NCBI GenBank assembly: GCA_002347565.1 | Contig: DDXR01000038.1 | Location: forward strand, 1,732-65,731 | Origin: a bacterium UBP2_UBA2255 | GTDB taxonomy: Bacteria > Edwardsbacteria > AC1 > EtOH8 | Direction: 5' to 3' | DNA: 64,000 nt | Shown: piece by piece, positions 57,599 through 64,000 of the stretch | How the letters are laid out: each line of letters opens with the position of its first letter | Numbering within the stretch: position 1 is the stretch's first letter | Notes under the pieces: generated by a model | Told to the model about the DNA's origin: nothing | Databases searched by the model: none | What the model saw: the letters and a program-made list of their open reading frames with translations, nothing else | Translations under genes and position numbers: made by a program

Positions 57599-58767
57599 TT
57601 CGCAACGTACCTTTCGATGATGTCGCATAGTTCCTCCACTCTCGCACCCCAGCTCCAACCAGACACCTGCCCGGTAATGCGGGCCTGTATTGCTGCCCGA
57701 TCGACCGGTGTCAGACATGCGTCGATGTACCGCGAAAAGACGGCTCGATCCTGCGATACCATAACATGTTCCTTCAATGAATCATCCACTGGTACTGTTG
57801 AAACCACCATTTTCCCGGAAGCTTTATATTCAAGCAGTTTCAGTGGAAATCTGGAGCGCACAAATTCCTTATATCGGCCATCACATATCCATGGTATCAA
57901 ACAGACAGCGAACGGCTTCAAGTAGGCTGGCAATGAGGTCCATGGCTTTGCCCCAAGGTAATGCATGTTTGTATTGCCATCAATCAGAAGCTTCAAACGC
58001 TCTCGACAGTCGTCCGTAACCGGTCCGATAAACACAAAACTCCTCCCCGCGTTTTGCGAGACTACGTATTCTAGTAAATTGTAATCCAAGCCGGCATCGA
58101 TCATGCCAACATAACCGATAATGGGGGGTGATATTCGCGAGATATCCTCTGGCACAGATAGCGGTTGTTGATTCTGCAAGTAAAAATGTTCGTCAACACC
58201 ATGCTTAAACAACACGGCATTGGTGTTCATCGATTTGCATTTATCAAACAATGCCTCGGTAATAGCCAATGGTACGGTTACATTCGTGATCATTGCCTTT
58301 TCCCTGTTCTCCATCACTGAACGGAATTGACCGGAGTAGATTTCGGGGAAATTATCCGAGCAATGATAGACCGTGCAGGCAGCATCGGGGAAGGCGTCCA
58401 GCAAAAACGTATTCCAGGGGTTGCCCAGGAACAGTATCAGCTTGCTCGGGTCATACCGGCCCAGGGCGTGTTTGATCTGTGCGACAAAATACTTCGGATC
58501 GGCCGTGTTCATGACGAAATCGAACTTGTTCTTCCACGGCAGTTCCGAGGGCGACAGCACGGTCAGGCTTTCGTTCCCGGGCCGCCAGGCGCGCCCGGCC
58601 AGCGCCGCCAGCCCGTATTCCCCGACCTGCGCGTCAAGCGGCCGCGGGGGGTCGACAAAAATGACCCGGTTCTTTTTGGCCAGCCGGGACATGATGTGGT
58701 GCTTGCTGTAGCGGTTGCGGTTCCAGGGGATATTGGAGTCGCAAACTATGGTGTATCCCTCGATCAT
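57595..58767 (-). CDS. GT4-like glycosyltransferase (TuaH-like)
   Basis: This 390-residue protein begins with [20 protein letters not shown] and [20 protein letters not shown], the same start type as 46957-48150, followed by [47 protein letters not shown] and [19 protein letters not shown]. The middle has clearly lower GC than neighbours, so it may have been acquired with the acyltransferase gene. ATGA overlaps occur at both ends. Confidence 0.83.
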   Translation of the reverse strand: MIEGYTIVCDSNIPWNRNRYSKHHIMSRLAKKNRVIFVDPPRPLDAQVGEYGLAALAGRAWRPGNESLTVLSPSELPWKNKFDFVMNTADPKYFVAQIKHALGRYDPSKLILFLGNPWNTFLLDAFPDAACTVYHCSDNFPEIYSGQFRSVMENREKAMITNVTVPLAITEALFDKCKSMNTNAVLFKHGVDEHFYLQNQQPLSVPEDISRISPPIIGYVGMIDAGLDYNLLEYVVSQNAGRSFVFIGPVTDDCRERLKLLIDGNTNMHYLGAKPWTSLPAYLKPFAVCLIPWICDGRYKEFVRSRFPLKLLEYKASGKMVVSTVPVDDSLKEHVMVSQDRAVFSRYIDACLTPVDRAAIQARITGQVSGWSWGARVEELCDIIERYVAK

Positions 58768-59753
58768 CCCTTTTCCATCAGCTCTTCCATGACGGACTGG
58801 ACGGCGGCCCGCCTCTTATCCAGCGAATAGTTGTTCCCGATCCAAGAGCGGTACCGGCCGCCGTCCTCACATTCCAGCGCCTGCCTGATCTTGGCGGCGG
58901 CGGCTTCCGCTTCGCCGTACTCCGCATAGAACGCGTCGGGGCCGGCGACTTCCGGCAACGACCCCCGGCCGGTGACCACCGGCACGCAGCCGCAGAGCAT
59001 GGCCTCGGCCAGGGCGCAGCCGAACCCCTCGTGGGCCGAGAGCTGGGCGTAGACCTTTGCTTTGCCCATCAGTTCCAGGAGCCGGGGTTCCTCAAGGTAC
59101 CCGGTGATCTCCAGGTTGGCCGGAGCCTCGCGCCTCAGCTTTTCGGCCGTGCCGTCGACGTCGCGGCCGGCGATGACAAACCGAACTGGCGGCAGCAGCC
59201 GGGCCGCGGCGATGAAGGTATCCAGCCCCTTGCGGCTGACATTGTCGCGTTTCAGGTGGCAGACCGTCAGCACCAGCGGTTCCTTGGCCGCTCCGGCCGG
59301 GTATCGTGCCGGGTCGAATCCCATGGGGACCGCCACGACCCTCGCGCCGGGCGACGCCCGCAGGACCTCGCTCGCGCTGAATCCCGAGAAGGCCAGCACC
59401 CGGCCGGCGTGGCCCAGCGCCCAGTAGGCACGGCGCCATGGTCCACCCTCGGCGCGCAGGCCGTAGCCGATCTCCGGCATATGCGCCACGTCGTAGCCGC
59501 CGGCCGCGATCGCCGTCTTCCTGCCCATCAGCCTTGCCAGCGCCACCACCCAGAACGCATGCGCGCCGGAGAACCAGACATAGGCCAGGTCCGCGTTCAT
59601 CAGGTGCCGGAACGCGCGCAAGGGGAAAAGCGGGTCGCCGGCGCGGTAGCTGAGGTCGGCCAGCCGATGCCGTGTCGCCAGCATCTCGCGGTCCCTGCCC
59701 ACGAACGACGCGCCTGAGGCCCATACCGGCTTGACGAAGAGTATCCTGCGCAC
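58764..59753 (-). CDS. GT4-family glycosyltransferase
   Basis: The 329-residue protein starts at a GTG (59753) within the methyltransferase stop (TAGTG) and reads RRILFVKPVWASGASFVGRD, VVALARLMGRKTAIAAGGYD, LVLTVCHLKRDNVSRKGLDT, FVIAGRDVDGTAEKLRRE, VYAQLSAHEGFGCALAEAML and CVPVVTGRGSLPEVAG. GC content is back to the local average. Confidence 0.9.
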   Translation of the reverse strand: MRRILFVKPVWASGASFVGRDREMLATRHRLADLSYRAGDPLFPLRAFRHLMNADLAYVWFSGAHAFWVVALARLMGRKTAIAAGGYDVAHMPEIGYGLRAEGGPWRRAYWALGHAGRVLAFSGFSASEVLRASPGARVVAVPMGFDPARYPAGAAKEPLVLTVCHLKRDNVSRKGLDTFIAAARLLPPVRFVIAGRDVDGTAEKLRREAPANLEITGYLEEPRLLELMGKAKVYAQLSAHEGFGCALAEAMLCGCVPVVTGRGSLPEVAGPDAFYAEYGEAEAAAAKIRQALECEDGGRYRSWIGNNYSLDKRRAAVQSVMEELMEKG

Positions 59754-60481
59754 TACCGCCCCTTGGTGAGGACCATCGCCAGGCAATCCCCGCAGGTGCC
59801 GTGCAACGTCCGCCGCTGCAGCCAGTGGGCCAGGGCCGTCATCCCGTGCCGTTTCATGAGATCGTCCCCGGGGAACGAATTGCTGCCCACCCAAACCGAC
59901 GTGACCTGCAGGCCCGCCCGTTCTGCCAGCGCGCGCAGCCGCTTGACCGAGAAGACATGCAGGTGCGTTTCGTCGATCTGCCGCAGCTGCCCGAGCGCGG
60001 TCTCTCCGCGCATCATCCGCCGCCACCGCTGCTGCAGGGACGACGCGATAGGCACCGTGATGAAGATGAACCCGCCGCCGTGCAGGGCTCCCGCCATCCG
60101 TTGCAGGGCCAGCGCTGGATCGTCCAGGTGCTCCAGCACCTCGCAGCACAGCACCGCGTCAAATGCCCCGTCTCCCGGAAGCAGATAGACGCTGCCCTGC
60201 CCGACGTCGAGCCCCTTGGACCGGCAGATGTCGACAAATGGCTGCGACGCGTCGATGCCGTGGATGTCGGTGAAACCCAGGTTCCTGAGGTGCTCCAGGA
60301 AGAACCCGTCGCCGCAGCCGGCGTCGAGCACCTTGAGGCCGGTCGGCAGGCGATGGAAATACGACAGGAAGTATTCCATCACCAGCCGGTGATGGTAGAA
60401 GATCAAACGGTTGCGGGACAGCAGCCGCCCGGCGCCGTACTGATCCCACATGTTCGAGCAAGCGGTGTTCCTGTCTTTCAT
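59753..60481 (-). CDS. Class I SAM-dependent methyltransferase
   Basis: This 242-residue protein has motif I KVLDAGCGDGFFLEHLRNLG, HGIDASQPFVDICRS, GAFDAVLCCEVLEHLDDPAL and ALHGGGFIFITVPIASSLQQ. It resembles UbiG/Coq5-like and sugar-O-methyltransferase families; the substrate is unknown. It is the third methyltransferase of the cluster and overlaps both neighbours. Confidence 0.88.
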   Translation of the reverse strand: MKDRNTACSNMWDQYGAGRLLSRNRLIFYHHRLVMEYFLSYFHRLPTGLKVLDAGCGDGFFLEHLRNLGFTDIHGIDASQPFVDICRSKGLDVGQGSVYLLPGDGAFDAVLCCEVLEHLDDPALALQRMAGALHGGGFIFITVPIASSLQQRWRRMMRGETALGQLRQIDETHLHVFSVKRLRALAERAGLQVTSVWVGSNSFPGDDLMKRHGMTALAHWLQRRTLHGTCGDCLAMVLTKGR

Positions 60482-61419
60482 CGCGGGACGATCATCCGAG
60501 ACATGAAGTACGCGGCCTCAGCGCCGTCGCCGATCCGCAAGCACTCCAGCGCCATGCTGCCGGCGGCCCGGCGCAGGATCGGTCCCCGTCGGGCCGCCAG
60601 CGGGGCCGGGACCGCCGGGTCGGCCAGGGTCTTGCCCTTCAGCGCCAGCCGCTCCCTGCGGAACTTCCTGGTCCATGCCGCGCGCGATCCCGTCGTCTTG
60701 GAACTCTCGTGCGTTCGCATCGCCGCCAGGGCCTGTGGCAGGCGCGCCAGCCGGTGCCGCATCCCCAGCCGCAGCCACAGGTCGTAGTCCATCACGTAGT
60801 GCAGCGACTCGTCGAACCACCCCAGCTCCCGCGCCGCGCCGGCCCTGAAGAAGGCCGCGGCCTGCGGAATGCCGTGGAACCAGCGGAGCATCGCCTCGAG
60901 GTCGAAGTCGGCCGCGTGCATCACCCCGGTCCGCTTCCCGCCCTCGTCGACGCCGTCGCAGTCGCCGTAGGCCATCGCGGCGTTGGGTTCCTTTCGCAAT
61001 GCCTCGGCCGCTGTTCGGAGCGCGCCGGGCAGGTAGTAGTCGTCGGAGTTGATGTAGGCCGCGACCGCGCCCGTCGCCCGCCGCATCCCCTTGTTGATGG
61101 CGTGGCTCTGTCCGTTGTCCTTCTCACTCACCCAGAACGCCAGCCACGGCGCGTATTTCTTGATGATCGCAACGGTCCCGTCCGTGCTGCCGCCGTCGAT
61201 CACGAGGTACTCCAGGTCCGGGTAGCCCTGCAGCAGCACCGAGCGGATCGTCTGCTCGATGAATTGCCCCTGGTTGAAGGACGGCGTGACGATGGTGATG
61301 CGCGGCCAGGGCGAACCGTCCGCCATGGCCGGCGGCGGCGAATCACAGCCCTCGGTCCAGGGCCAGCCGGTCCTGCCCGGCGGCGGGGCCGGCAGGTCGG
61401 ATACGCTGGCCATCACCAT
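60478..61419 (-). CDS. Glycosyltransferase family 2 (WcaA-like)
   Basis: The 313-residue GT-A enzyme has ITIVTPSFNQGQFIEQTIRS, YLVIDGGSTDGTVAIIKKYA, VSEKDNGQSHAINKGMRRAT, VAAYINSDDYYLPGALRTAA and YVMDYDLWLRLGMRHRLARL. ATG 61419 has AAGG 7 nt upstream; ATG 61413 forms TGATG with the upstream stop, so either could be used. The last ~70 residues are basic and helical. Confidence 0.92.
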   Translation of the reverse strand: MVMASVSDLPAPPPGRTGWPWTEGCDSPPPAMADGSPWPRITIVTPSFNQGQFIEQTIRSVLLQGYPDLEYLVIDGGSTDGTVAIIKKYAPWLAFWVSEKDNGQSHAINKGMRRATGAVAAYINSDDYYLPGALRTAAEALRKEPNAAMAYGDCDGVDEGGKRTGVMHAADFDLEAMLRWFHGIPQAAAFFRAGAARELGWFDESLHYVMDYDLWLRLGMRHRLARLPQALAAMRTHESSKTTGSRAAWTRKFRRERLALKGKTLADPAVPAPLAARRGPILRRAAGSMALECLRIGDGAEAAYFMSRMIVPR

Positions 61420-62411
61420 CCCGCCGCCTTCAGCAATCGGTCGCCCAACCTGACCAGCGGATGATAGGTCCTTGTCTGCGTGGATCTCAGCCACAGGTGC
61501 GTCAGTTTCTCCAGCGCGTTCCGAGGATCGCTGAACGTTCCGGTCTGGCCGGTCTTGCGGGCGATCGCGTCCCAGTCGACGTCCCAAATCGCCTGCTGGG
61601 AGAAATGCCCGGCCCCGTGCTTCCCGAACCAGCCAAGCACCTCGCGGTCGAACCAGTAGACATCGTCCTTTGTCACCGTCCGCATGTCGATCCCGGCTGC
61701 CTCGTAGGCGGCGAACCAGACGGGCCCGACCGGCTTGATCTGCCCGGCGGCGACGGCGTCCATGTGGTGGTACTGGCGGTAGAGGTCGACCGCGGACCGG
61801 CGCGGGTCGCGCAGCTGTTCCAGGCACACGTACCAGCGGTGCTTGCTTTTCATTCGGTCCCAGTCGGCGTACTGGTAATGCAGCACCGCCCCGCGGTCGA
61901 TCGTCACGATCGGACGATCAGGGTTCTTGGGCAGCCGGTCGCCATGCTGGAGTCCGCCCTGATACGGTCGGCCGTCGTCTGAATAGAAAATCCCTTTGTT
62001 GTTCGCGGCCCGCCAAAACGTTGCCAGGCCCGGCATCAGGTTCACCCAGGGCAGCGCGACCGTCGTCCCCGGCGCGGCGCCCAGCACGCCCTTCCAGATA
62101 TCCGTGCCGAACACTTCGGCAGACAGGACTTCGTCGGCATCAAGCTGCGCCAGGATGCGCGGGCCGGACTGTTTCCGGGCCTCGTCGATCAGCAGCGACA
62201 TCCGGGCGTGCTCGTTGTACAGGCTGGTGTCCGGGTTGTCCAGCACAGTGACCTTGGGGAACCCGCTCGCGATGGCGACGGTATCATCGCTGGAATTCTG
62301 GTCGGCGACGATGATGCGGTCGGCCCACAAGCTGGCGCAGGCGAGGAAGCGCCCGATGATCCAGGCCTCGTTGCGGACGGGCGTCAGGCAAATGACGGCG
62401 GGTTTCGCCAT
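61413..62411 (-). CDS. Glycosyltransferase family 2 (SunS/TPR-less type)
   Basis: The 332-residue protein shows VICLTPVRNEAWIIGRFLAC, IIVADQNSSDDTVAIASGFP, LDNPDTSLYNEHARMSLLID and ILAQLDADEVLSAEVF (DxD), then a long C-terminal part with HYQYADWDRMKSKHRWYV. It resembles the family-2 enzymes that act on diverse acceptors, and differs from the other GT2 members here. Confidence 0.86.
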   Translation of the reverse strand: MAKPAVICLTPVRNEAWIIGRFLACASLWADRIIVADQNSSDDTVAIASGFPKVTVLDNPDTSLYNEHARMSLLIDEARKQSGPRILAQLDADEVLSAEVFGTDIWKGVLGAAPGTTVALPWVNLMPGLATFWRAANNKGIFYSDDGRPYQGGLQHGDRLPKNPDRPIVTIDRGAVLHYQYADWDRMKSKHRWYVCLEQLRDPRRSAVDLYRQYHHMDAVAAGQIKPVGPVWFAAYEAAGIDMRTVTKDDVYWFDREVLGWFGKHGAGHFSQQAIWDVDWDAIARKTGQTGTFSDPRNALEKLTHLWLRSTQTRTYHPLVRLGDRLLKAAGW

Positions 62412-62429
62412 CTCAGATAACTGGGCCTA

Positions 62430-63578
62430 TCAAATGCTCTCCTGAATGACCGATTCATAAACCCGCTGCATTGACTTGGCGGCCTTTTCCCAGGCATATT
62501 GCATCGATCGCGCCTTGCCCATCTCTATCAATTCATCCCGTTTGTGCTGATTGTGTAACACTGTATTAACTGCACTTCGCAGTGCGCTAGGGTCCTTGGG
62601 CGGGAAGAAGACAGCCGCATCACCCGCAACTTCCCTATGGCAGCTTGTTTCGCTCGCAACAACTGGGCATTCGCACCGGAATGCTTCAGCGATGGGGAGA
62701 GAGAAACCTTCGTACAACGAAGGCACGATCAATAACTCAGCATTGGTGTAGAGATCTGCAAGCATGTGGTCGTTTGCAGCAACCTGAATGACATTCTCGG
62801 CGATTCCAAGCCCGGAAAAATAGGATCGTTCTATCCCTGAAAAAGGATTTTCGTTCGCGCATACCAATAGATACGGCTTGCTGCCGGACAGGAGCGGTCG
62901 TATCGCTTGGCATAGGAAATGAAAATTCTTGTATCCCGATCTTCTTCCGACATACAAGAAATACTTGCGTGGATATTGAGAACCTGTCGGCGCATTTCCT
63001 CTCCGACTCTGCAAGGATACCCCATGGTGTATCACGGTTATCTTTTGATGGGGGACACACAGAAAATCTATAATTTGCTTTTTAGTATTCTCCGAAACGG
63101 CAACAATATGGTTGGCCCTGTTGATTAAATCCCGTTTATAGAACAATAACGGGTCTTGGAGTGAATATTCAGGGTACGTTTCTTGGAACATATCATGAAC
63201 CGTGAGGACGAAAGGCTTCCTTCCGATCGCTGGCAGGAAGTAGGGGTCGTGGTAGGTTGGATGGAAGAGGTCATAGCGGTGCCGGTTGTTTGCCAACCAC
63301 CGGTTAGCAAGTCGGCGGTTTTCGGCAAGCCGATCACTCACATATCTCGGTCCGCCAAACACAGCACGGATCCTGTTCCTGAAAGATGGATAGGGAATCT
63401 CCATCTGCAACCGTCCCAGTGCGCCATCGTCAGCCGCATATTGGTTCTGTCCGTAATAACGGGGAATCTGGATATCCACGCCCAGCAATCGCATATGGCT
63501 GATGATCTCGAAAAAATAGCGACTTATCCCGCCATACCGTTGCATGCCGAAAATCTGGCCGTCGTATGCGACCTTCAT
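62430..63578 (-). CDS. GT4-family glycosyltransferase, lower-GC
   Basis: The 382-residue protein has MKVAYDGQIFGMQRYGGISR, FLYVGRRSGYKNFHFLCQAI, LLVCANENPFSGIERSYF, ELLIVPSLYEGFSLPIAEAF and CPVVASETSCHREVAGDAA, the mannosyltransferase-like GT4 pattern. GC content is near 50%, well below the upstream genes. It follows the GT2 gene by 18 nt and overlaps the SPASM gene (ATGA). Confidence 0.92.
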   Translation of the reverse strand: MKVAYDGQIFGMQRYGGISRYFFEIISHMRLLGVDIQIPRYYGQNQYAADDGALGRLQMEIPYPSFRNRIRAVFGGPRYVSDRLAENRRLANRWLANNRHRYDLFHPTYHDPYFLPAIGRKPFVLTVHDMFQETYPEYSLQDPLLFYKRDLINRANHIVAVSENTKKQIIDFLCVPHQKITVIHHGVSLQSRRGNAPTGSQYPRKYFLYVGRRSGYKNFHFLCQAIRPLLSGSKPYLLVCANENPFSGIERSYFSGLGIAENVIQVAANDHMLADLYTNAELLIVPSLYEGFSLPIAEAFRCECPVVASETSCHREVAGDAAVFFPPKDPSALRSAVNTVLHNQHKRDELIEMGKARSMQYAWEKAAKSMQRVYESVIQESI

Positions 63579-64000
63579 CTGAACACTCTCGAGAGCCTGT
63601 TCGCGATTCGTGAAAGACAGCGCGCGATCATCATTTTACAGTTTTCCGCGCCTCTGGGTGTATAATACTTGAATAGCCCGCCGACATTATCCAGATTATA
63701 GTTGCAGTCCCTGCAAAGGCCGGGGAAAATACCGCGGTTGTGCTTACCGATCAATGCCATCCGTTTGGGTTCCCTGAGGACATCCTCCAAACTCTCCTTC
63801 CCAATGTTCCCAAAGACGACGCTTCCCTGAAAATCGTGTGAGCATAGAACAATATCGCCATTAGGATAGAGCACGATCATGTTGGTGAGGTAGTCGCAGG
63901 CCGCTCGCGACGTACGTTTCACCAATCCCCGGTCAATTGTCTTGCCTTGCTGGTTATCGAATTTATAGCTCACCCTGAGGGTGATGCCTTCGATCTCGGA
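63575..64000 (-). CDS. SPASM-domain protein (radical SAM type), C-terminal part only
   Basis: The gene runs off the right edge; about 141 C-terminal residues are visible. They form a SPASM-type auxiliary cluster region: ACDYLTNMIVLYPNGDIVLC, SHDFQGSVVFGNIGKESLED, FPGLCRDCNYNLDNVGGLF and a later Cys (ENCKMM). Such domains follow a radical SAM core that should lie beyond the window. In polysaccharide clusters they are found in enzymes that modify sugars or small peptides. The low GC matches the neighbouring gene. Confidence 0.8.
   Translation of the reverse strand, partial: SEIEGITLRVSYKFDNQQGKTIDRGLVKRTSRAACDYLTNMIVLYPNGDIVLCSHDFQGSVVFGNIGKESLEDVLREPKRMALIGKHNRGIFPGLCRDCNYNLDNVGGLFKYYTPRGAENCKMMIARCLSRIANRLSRVFR

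Noticed and set aside
60478..61827. Longer N-terminus for the GT2 gene.
   Set aside because: The extension overlaps the conserved gene at 61413-62411 out of frame and is not GT2-like.

Overview
The window is a GC-rich (roughly 65% by eye), very gene-dense bacterial chromosome segment. All genes except one (the thioredoxin-reductase-like gene at 13967-14980) lie on the minus strand. No stretch longer than about 280 bases lacks a gene, and I saw no tRNA, rRNA, CRISPR array or intact insertion sequence. Three secreted proteins with signs of an FCB-type cell surface (two with FlgD-like Ig C-terminal modules, one with an N-A-T-N-A-T stalk), an alpha2-type glycyl-tRNA synthetase, BamD, and many short palindromic and 9-bp-period repeats point to an uncultured Gram-negative lineage in or near the FCB group or a related candidate phylum. 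That placement is inference.

Layout in map order (transcription runs right to left). 1-5 kb: molybdopterin genes (mogA partial, a DUF2378-like gene, MOSC, moaC, moaA, a MoaD/ThiS-like carrier, a ThiF/MoeB-like activator) behind purM. 5-7 kb: a methyltransferase, a GNAT acetyltransferase and a DUF559 nuclease, separated by near-identical repeats; the DUF559 gene lies between exact 22-bp inverted repeats. 7-14 kb: argS, rsfS, a LytR_C protein, an FKBP-like lipoprotein, a sugar nucleotidyltransferase and panD-X-panC-panB, where X is an AT-rich membrane-protein gene. 14-19 kb: the lone plus-strand TrxB-like gene, then asnS, a CPBP protease, an M23 peptidase, dus and a methyltransferase-like remnant. 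19-26 kb: a WecA-like transferase, gcvPA-gcvH-gcvT, a lone response regulator and glyS, which carries an AT-rich in-frame segment inside its zinc-binding region. 26-34 kb: cell-surface proteins, including a 1,649-residue protein behind a good sigma-54 promoter match.

34-41.3 kb is the most unusual region. One promoter (41265-41293) precedes a colinear run: bamD, nadD, a 1,075-residue membrane M50 metalloprotease with an N-terminal PqqD-like domain and two C-terminal cyclic-nucleotide-binding domains, a TPR protein, a small zinc-binding protein, and a 141-residue protein whose first ~50 residues look like an NHLP/Os1348/Nif11-type leader ending in Gly-Gly. I read this as a candidate peptide processing and signalling system (inference).

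41.3-64 kb is a long polysaccharide biosynthesis cluster, mostly joined by ATGA-type overlaps: aminotransferase, WecA-like initiator, UDP-GlcNAc 2-epimerase, about a dozen glycosyltransferases, an ArnT-like membrane transferase, an O-antigen ligase/polymerase, a polysaccharide deacetylase, three methyltransferases, a hexapeptide-repeat acyltransferase and, at the right edge, the C-terminus of a SPASM-domain protein. Base composition drops clearly at about 57.1-58.5 kb and 62.4-64 kb, which suggests later acquisition of those parts. No flippase (Wzx) or chain-length regulator is in view.
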